44,941 nucleotides of DNA from an uncultured Bacteroidota bacterium. GTDB lineage: Bacteria; Bacteroidota; Bacteroidia; Chitinophagales; Saprospiraceae. Position 1 is the stretch's first letter, and the number at the start of each line of letters is the position of its first letter. Positions 33,581-42,440 of the stretch are shown here, one piece after another. The position numbers were made by a program, and so were the translations under genes. The notes below the pieces were generated by a model. The model did not search any database, had not been told where the DNA came from, and was given only the letters and a program-made list of their open reading frames with translations. Location: NCBI GenBank assembly GCA_903933805.1, contig CAIZLM010000019.1, positions 1-44,941 on the forward strand, read 5' to 3'.

Positions 33581-35626
33581 ATGATACAAATAATAGGCCA
33601 TTTCCATCCATTGCTCGTTCACCTACCGATCGGTATGCTCTTGCTGGCATTTATGTTGGAGTGCATGGCGCGTTGGTTCCGCCAGCATCAACTACGACCA
33701 GCTATACGGGTTGCACTTATTTTGGGGTTGTTGTCAGCGATGTTGAGCGCATTGACAGGATGGCTACTCGCAGAAAACCCGGAGTATGATCCATTGCTCT
33801 TACAGCGACACCGTTGGTCTGGTATTGGTACCTTAGGCGTGTTTTCCTTAGTCGTCTGGTTGAAACAATCGGGAAAATGGTACTTTCCTGCGTTTTGTAT
33901 CGGCGTTTTAGCACTCCTGATCACGGGGCATTACGGGGGTAGTTTGACCCACGGGGAGCACTATCTATTTGAAAGCGACAACTCAATTCAGGAAACATTA
34001 GCCCCGGCACCCTCCCAAGTTCGGGAAGATATGCCAATGTATGCCGGTATGATCGAACCCATTTTGAAAAAAAAATGTATCTCCTGTCACCGGGCAGAAA
34101 AAAGCAAGGGCAATCTAATACTCGATACGGAAGAAGGCATTCTGGCAGGCGGAAAGCACGGAAAAATCTTCATCCCGGGCAATCCGGACAGCAGTAACCT
34201 CATTCGCAGAATACACTTGCCAATGGTGGATGAACAACACATGCCTCCTTCCGGAAAGCCGCAACTGACGGATATTGAAATAAAACTACTCGAATGGTGG
34301 ATCGCTTCCGGCGCAGATTTCAAGGCCTTGGCAAAAGATCATCCCATGCCCAAGGCATTGGAGGCTGCCCTTGGAGCATCAACGGTGGCTCCAAATCCTG
34401 TTTTTTCCTTGTCTGTTGACCTTGCGCCAACGTCCGCCGTCAGAAACCTAGAACAACTCCACGTCAAAGTTCAGTCACTGGGACAAGATATGCCCTGGCT
34501 AATTGTTTCACTGGCTGGTCAGCAATATCTTACAAAAGACCATTGGAAAGCCTTGGGGGCCATTTCAAATCAATTGGTTGAACTGGATCTGTCACACACC
34601 GATGTACTTGACGCTGACCTTTCCGGCAATAATTTTCCGCACCTGACCCGATTAAACTTGGCGCACACAAAAATAGGCAATGGTGCCGTCAAATGGATAG
34701 AAAAGTCGCCTTACTTAACCTCTATTAACCTGACCAACACCGCCATTGGCGATGAATTACAGACAATTCTGACCAAACTTCCACACCTAAAAAAATTGTA
34801 TCTCTGGCAAACCAACATTACGCCGGAAGCAATCGCCGTTTGGAAAAAGCAGTACCCACAGCTTTCTATAGAATCAGGTCAGGAGGTTTCATCCGACAAT
34901 CCGCTGGTGCTACCAAACCCCAAGCTACTCTACGCTCGATCCTTCTTTGACGATACCATGCACCTTGAACTGAACTTCCCTTTCAAGGGGGTATCCATGT
35001 ATTATACCCTGGATGAAAAGGCCGTACCATCCAATCAATCTACTTTATACCAAGATAAAATCGTAGTAACCCAAACATCTCACCTGCGGTGCTTTGCGTC
35101 AAAAGTCGGCTGGCAGGATTCGCCCATCATGGAAGCTGTTTTCGTAAAGAAAAAATTCACCATTGCCGGCGCCACCATGGACAGGCCGCCTTCTCCCAAA
35201 TACCCAGCCAAAGGCGCTGCATCGCTCATTGACGGGCAAATATCAGACGCACAAGGCGCTGATTCCTGGCTTGGCCTGGAAGGTGATCACCTCGATGCGA
35301 CACTGGACCTCGGGCAGGTCAAAGACATCGGAAAAGTGTTTGTACATTGCCTTGAAAACAACAGTCCCTGGATTTTTCGTCCAACCGCCATCAGCGTCCA
35401 AACTTCCCTGGATGGCAAATCTTACAAACAGCAGGGAACGGAGCATTTCGCCCCCAATACCTCCATGGGCGATCAAAGCGTACACTTGCTGGGTTGTGTT
35501 TTCCACCAAAATACCAATGCTAGATTTGTAAAGGTTCATGTGGAAAGCCCCCTCAAAAATCCCGTTTGGCACCCCGGGAAAGGTCAAAAATGTTGGATTT
35601 TTGTGGATGAAATAACGGTAGAATAG
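33581..35626 (+). CDS. DUF2231-cytochrome fusion with C-terminal sandwich modules
   Basis: 681 residues. A DUF2231-type membrane part with four helices (about 12-28, 42-62, 80-95, 102-118; GHFHPLLVHLPIGMLLLAF) is followed by a planctomycete-type cytochrome domain with haem site CISCH (166-170) and HMPPSGKPQLTD, where the Met is a likely axial ligand. Then comes a leucine-rich-repeat-like stretch (about 310-420; LVELDLSHTDVLDADLSG), a chitobiase C-terminal-like module (about 445-525) and a discoidin-like module (about 530-681; SWLGLEGDHLDATLDLGQ, CWIFVDEITVE). Such proteins are membrane anchors and electron-transfer parts for the PSCyt1/DUF1501 pair. It ends the five-gene cluster. Substrate unknown. 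Confidence 0.85.
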   Translation: MIQIIGHFHPLLVHLPIGMLLLAFMLECMARWFRQHQLRPAIRVALILGLLSAMLSALTGWLLAENPEYDPLLLQRHRWSGIGTLGVFSLVVWLKQSGKWYFPAFCIGVLALLITGHYGGSLTHGEHYLFESDNSIQETLAPAPSQVREDMPMYAGMIEPILKKKCISCHRAEKSKGNLILDTEEGILAGGKHGKIFIPGNPDSSNLIRRIHLPMVDEQHMPPSGKPQLTDIEIKLLEWWIASGADFKALAKDHPMPKALEAALGASTVAPNPVFSLSVDLAPTSAVRNLEQLHVKVQSLGQDMPWLIVSLAGQQYLTKDHWKALGAISNQLVELDLSHTDVLDADLSGNNFPHLTRLNLAHTKIGNGAVKWIEKSPYLTSINLTNTAIGDELQTILTKLPHLKKLYLWQTNITPEAIAVWKKQYPQLSIESGQEVSSDNPLVLPNPKLLYARSFFDDTMHLELNFPFKGVSMYYTLDEKAVPSNQSTLYQDKIVVTQTSHLRCFASKVGWQDSPIMEAVFVKKKFTIAGATMDRPPSPKYPAKGAASLIDGQISDAQGADSWLGLEGDHLDATLDLGQVKDIGKVFVHCLENNSPWIFRPTAISVQTSLDGKSYKQQGTEHFAPNTSMGDQSVHLLGCVFHQNTNARFVKVHVESPLKNPVWHPGKGQKCWIFVDEITVE

Positions 35627-35724
35627 AGGCTACTTGGGGAGGTTTTTACTTGGTTTGTAAATCGAATGTCCCCAATATCAAGGTACAATATGAACATTCC
35701 AGTCTCAAACCGGTTTTTCTGAAG

Positions 35725-36288
35725 ATGAAAAAAATTGTTGTTGCGATTTCAGGCTCTTCCGGAGCCGTGTATGCCAAAGTGCTGCTGGACAGGCTGGTAA
35801 CCCTACAATCACAGGTTGAAGCAGTAGGCGTTGTCATGTCTGACAACGCTCGGTTAAATTGGGAACTTGAACTCGGCAAGCCAAATTTTGATCTTTACCC
35901 ATTTCAATTCTATGATAAAAATGATTTTTATGCACCCTTTGCTTCAGGCTCTGCAAAATATGATACCATGATTGTTTGTCCCTGCTCTATGGGGATGCTG
36001 GCGCGTATCGCAACAGGTGTCAGCAACGATCTTATCAGCCGTGCAGCCGATGTTGTTTTAAAAGAGCGTCGAAGGCTGATTCTGGTCACCCGGGATACGC
36101 CCCTGAGCCTCATCCACATCAACAATATGAAAACGGTTACGGAAAGTGGTGGAATTATTGCCCCTGCTTGCCCCTCATTTTACGCACAACCTATTGGAAT
36201 TGAAGCGATTGCAGCCACTGTTATTGATCGCGTACTAGATTTGGCCGGTTTCGAACTAAACAGTTACCGCTGGGGAGAAACCCATTGA
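35725..36288 (+). CDS. ubiX: UbiX-type flavin prenyltransferase
   Basis: 187 residues from ATG 35725 (MKKIVVAISGSSGAVYAKVL); the frame runs back to 35650 but the earlier residues do not look coding. The FMN-binding segment GSSGA (10-14), MIVCPCSMGMLARIATG, RRLILVTRDTPLSLIH and GGIIAPACPSFYAQP are all typical. The enzyme attaches a dimethylallyl group to FMN to make the prenylated flavin used by UbiD decarboxylases. No ubiD gene is in the window. It has the same strand as maf, 56 bases ahead of it. Confidence 0.92.
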   Translation: MKKIVVAISGSSGAVYAKVLLDRLVTLQSQVEAVGVVMSDNARLNWELELGKPNFDLYPFQFYDKNDFYAPFASGSAKYDTMIVCPCSMGMLARIATGVSNDLISRAADVVLKERRRLILVTRDTPLSLIHINNMKTVTESGGIIAPACPSFYAQPIGIEAIAATVIDRVLDLAGFELNSYRWGETH

Positions 36289-36343
36289 TGACCATTTCAT
36301 TTTTGTAACTACTTACTACTTATTAACACCGTGTTCTTAAACC

Positions 36344-36916
36344 ATGATGATTTTCAATCGTCCACTTATTTTGGCCTCAAAAAGTCCGAGGCGCAGCCAA
36401 CTCTTGCGGGAAGCAGGGTTTCAATTTAGGGTAGAAGCCTTTGATGTGGACGAATCTTTTTCCCCGGAAATGATCTGTGAAGATGTCGCGCCTTGGCTCG
36501 CTCAAAAAAAAGCACTTGCTGCAGCGCACCTTATACTAGATCAGGAGATTATCCTTGCTGCCGACTCCGTCGTAATCCTAGACAATCAAATATTCAATAA
36601 GCCGGCCGACTACACAGATGCCTGCAACATGATTCGGGCGCTCTCCGGAAAACAACATACCGTGGTTACCGGTGTTTGTCTGTTGGCAAGGGAAAAAGAG
36701 GTAGTGCTGGCAGCACATACCAAGGTGTGGTTTGACCGTATCTCTGATGAGGAAATTGATTATTACTTGCGTACCTGTGAACCATTTGACAAAGCAGGAT
36801 CCTACGGTGCCCAGGACTGGATTGGCCATTGTAAGATTACAAGAATAGAAGGCACTTTTCAGAATGTCATGGGATTACCGGTTGATCTCGTGTACGCGGC
36901 GCTTGCTGAATTTTGA
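36344..36916 (+). CDS. maf: Maf-family nucleotide pyrophosphatase
   Basis: 190 residues. The N-terminus has LILASKSPRRSQLLREAGF, the SPRR phosphate-binding signature. AADSVVILD and SGKQHTVVTGVCL give the catalytic Asp and conserved Lys region, and TCEPFDKAGSYGAQDW has the E, K and Q typical of the dTTP/UTP pyrophosphatase subgroup. Maf proteins remove non-standard or surplus nucleoside triphosphates and influence cell division. A second ATG three bases on is equally possible as the start. The glycosyltransferase gene begins two bases after the stop codon. Confidence 0.93.
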   Translation: MMIFNRPLILASKSPRRSQLLREAGFQFRVEAFDVDESFSPEMICEDVAPWLAQKKALAAAHLILDQEIILAADSVVILDNQIFNKPADYTDACNMIRALSGKQHTVVTGVCLLAREKEVVLAAHTKVWFDRISDEEIDYYLRTCEPFDKAGSYGAQDWIGHCKITRIEGTFQNVMGLPVDLVYAALAEF

Positions 36917-36918
36917 CC

Positions 36919-38010
36919 ATGAGAATTATTTTTACTGTTTCAAATGATCTGAGCTACGACCAACGGATGCACAGAATCTGTCATTCCTTGGCATCCAACC
37001 ACTTTGATGTAATGCTGGTAGGGCGCACTCGCCCCCACTCTATTCCACTAACAACCAAAGCTTTCAGACAAAAAAGGCTTTCCTGTATTTCTCAAAAAGG
37101 CTTTCTTTTTTATGCTGAATACAATGTCAGATTGTTTCTTTTTTTGCTGTTTCAAAAAAAGTACGATGCCATTTGCTCCATTGATTTAGATACGTTACCT
37201 GCTGGATTTCTAGCGTCCATCCTTCGACAAAAAAAACGGGTATTTGACGCCCATGAATATTTTTCCGAAGTGCCAGAGGTGGTCAACAGACCGATGGTAA
37301 AATCTTTTTGGGAAATGATCGCCCGCAGAATTTTACCACATTACAAACATGCCTATACCGTGGGAAAACATTTGGCGGCAATATTTGAGCAAGCGTACCA
37401 AGTACCCTTTCAAGTCGTAAGAAATGCCGCAGTATTGTCTGAGCACAAACCCGACAACCATACCTCCAGCCAAAAGATACTCCTGTACCAAGGTGCTTTG
37501 AATGAAGGTCGGGGGCTTGAAGCAACCATTGAAGCCATGCAATACTTGGATGGCATTACCTTGGTGCTGGTTGGCGAGGGCGATCTATCAACCAAACTTC
37601 GAACTTTGACCGACGACTTACAACTGGGGGACAAAGTCGTTTTTAAAGGATTTATGGAGCCCATTCAACTTAAGGTAGTCACGCAACAGGCCTGGTTGGG
37701 CATTAACTTGCTTGAAAACAGGGGGCTTTCTTATTATTATTCGCTGGCAAATAAGTTTTTTGATTACGTACAAGCAGGTGTACCAATCCTAACCATGGAT
37801 TTTCCGGAATACAAGGCGCTCAACCAGGAACACGAAGTGGCCTACTTACTTTCGGAGCCTAAACCCGAATTGATCGCAATTGCGATACGCAACATGCTTT
37901 TTGAGCCGAATTATTACGAAAAATTGCAACAGAATTGCCTCGTCGCGCGTAATTTCTGGAATTGGTCACAAGAGGAAATAACATTACTCCGTATTTGGAG
38001 CAGTATTTAA
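36919..38010 (+). CDS. Glycosyltransferase, GT4-like (GT-B fold)
   Basis: 363 residues from ATG 36919; a TTG at 36913 overlapping the maf stop is possible. The N-terminal half has SNDLSYDQRMHRICHSLASNHFDV and DAHEYFSEVPEVV; the C-terminal half has the GT-B nucleotide-sugar segments LVLVGEGDLSTKL, VVFKGFM and KFFDYVQAGVPILTMDFPEYKAL, with a Glu in EYKALNQE for the donor. It probably transfers a sugar to a surface polysaccharide or glycolipid; donor and acceptor cannot be read. It ends in a 27-base convergent overlap with the GluQ-like gene, and there is no glycan gene cluster around it. Confidence 0.85.
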   Translation: MRIIFTVSNDLSYDQRMHRICHSLASNHFDVMLVGRTRPHSIPLTTKAFRQKRLSCISQKGFLFYAEYNVRLFLFLLFQKKYDAICSIDLDTLPAGFLASILRQKKRVFDAHEYFSEVPEVVNRPMVKSFWEMIARRILPHYKHAYTVGKHLAAIFEQAYQVPFQVVRNAAVLSEHKPDNHTSSQKILLYQGALNEGRGLEATIEAMQYLDGITLVLVGEGDLSTKLRTLTDDLQLGDKVVFKGFMEPIQLKVVTQQAWLGINLLENRGLSYYYSLANKFFDYVQAGVPILTMDFPEYKALNQEHEVAYLLSEPKPELIAIAIRNMLFEPNYYEKLQQNCLVARNFWNWSQEEITLLRIWSSI

Positions 38011-38907
38011 GTCAGTTGATTTGGCTGTAGCCAGCAAGGCAGTAGGCGTTTCAACAGGTGACAAACCAAGTAGCTGTGCCACTTTCGCCATCACCACACC
38101 AGGCCCTTCCCCATTCTTCCGCATGGCATGGAGGGAATATGAGCCAGCGGATTTAGAAAGCTTGGCTCCAAGCGAATCGTAGAACAAGGGATGGTGCAAA
38201 AACTGAACATGTAGGAATGAAGTCTCGTTCAGACATCTTGCAATATAGCGTTGAGCAGTAGTGGAAGAGGCCAAATCACCCCCTCGTACAACGTGTGTGA
38301 TTCTAAAAAATACATCGTCTGCAAAACTGGCAATTTGATAAGCAGGAATACCATCCCGTCTTCGAACCACGAAATCGCCCAAATCCAACTCTTCGTCTGA
38401 AACAATACGCCATGCAACGTGCAGATCGTCTAGGGTTAATGGAAGGTTATGTTCAGGGAGTATTTCATCATTCAGCGCGCGTTCTAGGCGTGATTTCGAA
38501 CAGGGGAAAAGCAGTTTTCGATCCCTAAGTTGTTCCAAAACACCCTTGTAAAGGGGCAGTCTCAGGTGCTGAGACCACCGATTTTCAAATTCCAAAACAG
38601 GATCAATGTTGCCAAGCAAACCAGGGCCTTCATCCCAATCAAGCCCTAGCCAAGCAAGACTCTCAAAAATATCTGCTACATATTCAGGTCGTTTGCGCGC
38701 TGCATCCAAATCGTCAATCCGAAGCAATATCTTGCCGCCGTTGAGCCGAGCAACCAGCCAGTTGAGGGTAAAATTCACAGCGTTACCCAAATGTAAAAAG
38801 CCCGAGGGGGTCGGTGCAAACCGCAAACGACATTCGGCCCCAATGGCATTGGAAAAATTGAAGAACAACTGGGGGAACACGCTATTGTTCTTGTTGCTTT
38901 TGTTCAA
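37984..38907 (-). CDS. gluQ: Glutamyl-Q tRNA(Asp) synthetase-like protein (truncated GluRS)
   Basis: 307 residues, about the size of GluQ-RS and far shorter than full glutamyl-tRNA synthetase because the anticodon-binding part is missing. Catalytic motifs: FAPTPSGFLHLGN (HIGH-like, 30-42), RIDDLDAARKRPEY, and AKLSKSAGSYSL (KMSKS-like, about 252). The family charges queuosine in tRNA-Asp with glutamate. The zinc-binding Cys set of E. coli YadB is mostly absent (only one Cys in LFPCSKSR), which is common in many homologues. It overlaps the upstream TPR lipoprotein gene by 26 bases and converges with the glycosyltransferase gene. GluQ-type identity rests on length and motifs. Confidence 0.8.
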   Translation of the reverse strand: MNKSNKNNSVFPQLFFNFSNAIGAECRLRFAPTPSGFLHLGNAVNFTLNWLVARLNGGKILLRIDDLDAARKRPEYVADIFESLAWLGLDWDEGPGLLGNIDPVLEFENRWSQHLRLPLYKGVLEQLRDRKLLFPCSKSRLERALNDEILPEHNLPLTLDDLHVAWRIVSDEELDLGDFVVRRRDGIPAYQIASFADDVFFRITHVVRGGDLASSTTAQRYIARCLNETSFLHVQFLHHPLFYDSLGAKLSKSAGSYSLHAMRKNGEGPGVVMAKVAQLLGLSPVETPTALLATAKSTDLNTAPNTE

Positions 38908-39415
38908 ACTCGCGGATGATCTCTTCAGGTGTTTTTCCCAGCATGGTTAGGGACGTTTTCGCATCATCTGCAAAATCTGGGTCGTTGGGATATTGTTGAA
39001 GGAATTGTTCGTAGGTCTGCTTGGCTTTTACCAAGTCATTCAGGTCATTTTCATAGACAAATCCGATCATGAAAAGCGCTGTAGGAGCCTTTTTATGGTT
39101 CGGTAATCCATTGACCACTTTTTGGTATAATTCAATGGATTTTTGAGGATTGTCGATGGTTTTGGCAAGCCCCGCTGCTTTCAACAGCAGGTCAACATAT
39201 TGATCTGGATTTATTTTTTCCAACAAAGCCGCCAATGTTTCAGAAATTTTGATGAATTCGGAGGCCTTTTGGGTGTTGGTTACATTGGCGCCGCCCATCT
39301 CTTTGTCTAACACAGCAAGTTTTTGCTGGAGTTCCAATGTTTTATCCTCGGACTTTCCGGGGTTACAGGCCATAAAAAAGGGAAAACAAAGTGCAAGAAT
39401 TAGTAATTTTCGCAT
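38882..39415 (-). CDS. TPR-repeat lipoprotein
   Basis: 177 residues. A lipoprotein signal peptide (LLILALCFPFFMAC, lipobox FMAC, Cys17) is followed by a coiled start (DKTLELQQKLAVLDKEM) and helical TPR-like pairs: SIELYQKVVNGLPNHKKAPTALFMIGFVYENDLND and AKQTYEQFLQQYPNDPDFADDA, the pattern seen in BamD/YfiO-like and CpoB-like proteins. The end EEIIREFEQKQQEQ is charged. It is too short to be BamD (about 250 residues). Function is unknown; a scaffold at the envelope is plausible. It lies between purM and gluQ on the same strand, 61 bases after the purM stop codon. Confidence 0.75.
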   Translation of the reverse strand: MRKLLILALCFPFFMACNPGKSEDKTLELQQKLAVLDKEMGGANVTNTQKASEFIKISETLAALLEKINPDQYVDLLLKAAGLAKTIDNPQKSIELYQKVVNGLPNHKKAPTALFMIGFVYENDLNDLVKAKQTYEQFLQQYPNDPDFADDAKTSLTMLGKTPEEIIREFEQKQQEQ

Positions 39416-39475
39416 GGTTACAGCTATAACAAGTGTTTATTTTGAATGGGTGATGGTACGATCAGTCGTGGAAGA

Positions 39476-40645
39476 TTAAAGGTATTCAAAAGCGCCGTAA
39501 GGACTTTCCACCAGCACTTTTTCACCTTGTGCGGGGATAACTTTCCCTATAATTTGAGCTTCAATACCAAAATTTTCTGCTACTTGCATGACAGTTTCTG
39601 CATGTCGCGCGGGCAAGTATATTTCCATTCGATGCCCCATGTTGAATACCTGATACATTTCACGCCAAGAGGTTTCACTGCTTTTCTGAATCAGATTAAA
39701 CAACGGTGGTACCGGAAAAAGGTTGTCTTTGACGATCATCGCATTCTTGAAAAATTTCAAGACTTTTGTTTGTCCACCACCGGTGACATGGATCAATGCA
39801 TGAATTTCTTTTCGGTGTTCTCGAATCAATTCTTGTAAAACAGGAAGGTAGGTTCTGGTGGGTGAAAGGAGCAGTTTTCCTACTGTAGTAAATTGATTAT
39901 CAGGAAGTTCAAATCGATTGGTCAGCAATTGGTTGCCCGAATAAACAACATCGGTAGGAAGGTTAGGATCATAACTTTCAGGATATTTGTCAGCATAAAC
40001 ACTAGATAAGACGTCATGGCGGGCTGCTGTTAACCCATTGCTGCCCATTCCACCGTTGTACTCATGTTCATAGGTACTTTTCCCATACGACGACAATCCA
40101 ACCACCACGTCACCGGGGCGAATATTGGGGACAATAACGGCGCTCCTTTTCATGCGGGCAAAGGCAGTATATCCAACGTCGATCGTGCGCACGATATCGC
40201 CCACATCAGCGGTTTCGCCACCGGCCAATTCAATGTTTACCCCGTGTTGGCGCATTGAATCAGCAAAATCAGACGTACCGCGGATAATCGCTGCGATGAC
40301 AGCCCCTGGGATCAGCGTTTTATTTCTGCCAATCGTACTGCTCAACATAAAATTATCTATACAACCTGCGCAAGCCATATCGTCAAGGTTCATGACAATA
40401 GCATCTTGCGCGATGCCAGCCCATACAGAAAGATCTCCGGTTTCGCGCCAGTATAAATACGCAAGACTTGACTTGGTACCTGCTGTGTCAGCATGCAGGA
40501 TATTGCAATATCGGCTGTTTCCAGCGGCTAAATCAGGCAGTATTTTACAAAAAGCCGTGGGAAATAATCCTTTGTCCAGATGTTCAATTGCGGCATGTAC
40601 TTCTTCTTTGGAGGCAGAAACGCCGCGTTTTTCGTACTTTGTCAT
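39476..40645 (-). CDS. purM: Phosphoribosylformylglycinamidine cyclo-ligase (AIR synthetase, Bacteroidota type)
   Basis: 389 residues from ATG 40645 (MTKYEKRGVSASKEEVHAAI); an ATG seven codons earlier at 40666 is possible. The long Bacteroidota PurM form has HADTAGTKSSLAYLYWRETGDLSVW, NLDDMACAGCIDNFMLSSTIGRNKTLIPG, LAGGETADVGDIVRTIDVGY and GGMGSNGLTAARHDVLSS, and ends with VFNMGHRMEIYLP. It makes the imidazole ring of purines from FGAM with ATP. It follows the GlmU-like gene by 27 bases on the same strand, so both may be one unit. No other purine gene is nearby, which is normal in the phylum. Confidence 0.92.
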   Translation of the reverse strand: MTKYEKRGVSASKEEVHAAIEHLDKGLFPTAFCKILPDLAAGNSRYCNILHADTAGTKSSLAYLYWRETGDLSVWAGIAQDAIVMNLDDMACAGCIDNFMLSSTIGRNKTLIPGAVIAAIIRGTSDFADSMRQHGVNIELAGGETADVGDIVRTIDVGYTAFARMKRSAVIVPNIRPGDVVVGLSSYGKSTYEHEYNGGMGSNGLTAARHDVLSSVYADKYPESYDPNLPTDVVYSGNQLLTNRFELPDNQFTTVGKLLLSPTRTYLPVLQELIREHRKEIHALIHVTGGGQTKVLKFFKNAMIVKDNLFPVPPLFNLIQKSSETSWREMYQVFNMGHRMEIYLPARHAETVMQVAENFGIEAQIIGKVIPAQGEKVLVESPYGAFEYL

Positions 40646-40672
40646 GTTGTGTTGTTGAACGACCATACAGAA

Positions 40673-41881
40673 CTACTTGTCCCAGGATCTGAACATTGAA
40701 GTTTGGTCGTAAATATGGGAAAAAATTGACTTTTCCAGGTCAGTAAATTGTTGATTTCGACGCTTCATAACGATGGCCGCTGTGTCACAGGCATCGGAAA
40801 ATTTATGGGTTCGGTAGTTTAAATTCCCGCCCCATGTAAAGTCGGGAATAAAATTTCTTGGAAAACCAGCCCCAAATACATTGGCGGCTACCCCCACCAC
40901 GGTCCCCGTATTGAACATGGTATTAATGGCACATTTGGAATGATCGCCCATGATGAGGCCTACAAACTGCTCGCCGGATTTTTCAAACCCTGCTGTTTTA
41001 TAGCTCCACAATTTCACCTCCGTGTAATTGTTTTTCAGGTTAGAATTGTTGGTGTCGGCGCCCAAGTTACACCATTCACCGATTACAGAATCGCCCAAAT
41101 AGCCATCGTGGGCCTTGTTGGAGTTGGCAAAAAAGATGGATCTTGTGATTTCACCCCCCAAGCGACAACCTGGCCCAAAAGAAGAAGGACCGTAAATTCT
41201 GGCGCCCATTTTAACGATGCAATCGGCGCCTATTGCGATGGGGCCACGGAGTGAAGATCCCTCCATAACCTCTGAATTTGACCCAATGTAAATAGGCCCT
41301 CCATTGGTATTCAGGATACAACATTCCATTTTTACGCCATCTTCCAAGAAAACCATTTCCGGCGGTCCGATAATTTGGTTGCTTTGAGCTATTTTGTGCG
41401 ACTTTTTTCCTTTGGTCAGCAGGCTAAAATCATCCAACAACGCCAATTCATTCAATCTGGTCAGTTCCCAGAGGTGATTGACATAATAAACTGGCACTTC
41501 TGATTCAATTTCCCGGCCTTGGAGTTCAGATATTTCTTCCTCTTCAATCAAAGACTCAAATCGCGCTTCATTCAAGCGAGCAGCCACCAACTCCCCATGG
41601 AACAACAGCGCTTCGTTTAGTTGTAGCTGTTTGATTCTTTCACACAATCGGGCATTGGGAAGTAACCCTCCATTGATGATAAGGTTCTCATCTTCAATAT
41701 GAATGGGATATTTATCTTGTAAATATTCCTGGGTAATATAGGAAACGGAACCATGTAGCATGCGCTCCCATTTTTCACGAAGGGTCAAAATACCCAAGCG
41801 CAATTCGCCCATGGGCCTTGTAGCTGTGAGCGGCAAGAGTTGGTCGCGGGCATCACTGTCAAATAGAATGATATTCAACAT
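40673..41881 (-). CDS. GlmU-family sugar nucleotidyltransferase-like protein
   Basis: 402 residues. The N-terminal half starts MLNIILFDSDARDQLLPLTATRPMGELRLG, a changed form of the nucleotidyltransferase domain that lacks the usual Gly-rich GxGTRM loop. The C-terminal half is a left-handed beta-helix with hexapeptide-type turns (IIGPPEMVFLEDGVKMECC, IYIGSNSEVMEGSSLRGPIAIG, GVAANVFGAGFPRNFIPDFTWGG). This pairing is characteristic of the Bacteroidota GlmU-like family, which is often thought to have N-acetylglucosamine-1-phosphate uridylyltransferase-like or related activity, but the unusual loop makes activity uncertain. It lies upstream of purM and downstream of rpmE2. Confidence 0.82.
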   Translation of the reverse strand: MLNIILFDSDARDQLLPLTATRPMGELRLGILTLREKWERMLHGSVSYITQEYLQDKYPIHIEDENLIINGGLLPNARLCERIKQLQLNEALLFHGELVAARLNEARFESLIEEEEISELQGREIESEVPVYYVNHLWELTRLNELALLDDFSLLTKGKKSHKIAQSNQIIGPPEMVFLEDGVKMECCILNTNGGPIYIGSNSEVMEGSSLRGPIAIGADCIVKMGARIYGPSSFGPGCRLGGEITRSIFFANSNKAHDGYLGDSVIGEWCNLGADTNNSNLKNNYTEVKLWSYKTAGFEKSGEQFVGLIMGDHSKCAINTMFNTGTVVGVAANVFGAGFPRNFIPDFTWGGNLNYRTHKFSDACDTAAIVMKRRNQQFTDLEKSIFSHIYDQTSMFRSWDK

Positions 41882-41960
41882 AGAAATTGATTATAAAATG
41901 AACGTGTAAGTGGGAGCAATAACTGCCCCAAAAGTAGGGGGATTCATCCACAAGGAAATA

Positions 41961-42002
41961 AAAAAGAGTCCCAATATGCATGTAGCGTATCGGGACTCTT
42001 TG
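41961..42002 (-). terminator. Rho-independent terminator of rpmE2
   Basis: On the minus strand, AAAGAGTCCC pairs perfectly with GGGACTCTTT around an inner part that also pairs (ATATGC with GCGTAT, one G-T), followed by TTTTTATTTC. It lies 26 bases after the rpmE2 stop codon. Confidence 0.8.
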
Positions 42003-42027
42003 GAAAGGCAGGTATTCCCGAAGGAAA

Positions 42028-42300
42028 TTATTCAGGAACCTTTTCAACTTTTGCGAAACTCGCAAATTTCTTGTTGAACTTGTCAATTCGACCTGCGGTG
42101 TCGACGAATTTCATTTTGCCCGTAAAGAAGGGGTGGCTGTAAGCAGAAATCTCCATTTTGATCAACGGGTATTCCTTGCCATCTTCCCAGGTTACCATTT
42201 CTTTTGAGTTGGCACAAGATTTACCCAAAAAGGATTCGTCTGTGGAAATGTCCTTGAATATTACCGTGCGGTAACTGGCCGGGTGGATATCTTTTTTCAT
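42028..42300 (-). CDS. rpmE2: 50S ribosomal protein L31 type B
   Basis: 90 residues from ATG 42300 (MKKDIHPASYRTVIFKDIS); the open frame before it overlaps the promoter and is not coding. The type B form is recognised by the insertion FKDISTDESFLGKSC and by the lack of the four zinc Cys of type A L31; EISAYSHPFFTGKMKFVDTAGRIDKFNKKF is the conserved core. Type B L31 can replace zinc-carrying L31 when zinc is scarce, although in Bacteroidota it is often the only copy, which cannot be judged here. It has its own promoter (42353-42384) and terminator. Confidence 0.96.
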   Translation of the reverse strand: MKKDIHPASYRTVIFKDISTDESFLGKSCANSKEMVTWEDGKEYPLIKMEISAYSHPFFTGKMKFVDTAGRIDKFNKKFASFAKVEKVPE

Positions 42301-42352
42301 ACTGTTGTTGGCTAAAATTTTATGGTAAGCCTGATTCACATTAATTGAGCCG

Positions 42353-42384
42353 CAAAAGTAACACATGCCGGGCATTAATTCAAA
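42353..42384 (-). promoter_or_regulatory. Promoter of rpmE2
   Basis: On the minus strand, TTTG (42384-42381), 20 bases, then TACTTTTG (42360-42353): a good Bacteroidota promoter. The leader to the ATG at 42300 is about 45 bases. Confidence 0.65.
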
Positions 42385-42440
42385 ATATTTTTCCAATAAA
42401 TTACTTTTTTGTTCGATTTATGGGCGCTAATCCATAAATC

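Noticed and set aside
36305-36330. GTAACTACTTACTACTTATTAAC as another repeat end
   Set aside because: Only GTAACT matches the repeat; the rest does not align to any copy.
40125-40658. A 177-residue plus-strand frame opposite purM
   Set aside because: The purM protein on the minus strand is a full-length family match; the plus-strand frame is its complement shadow.
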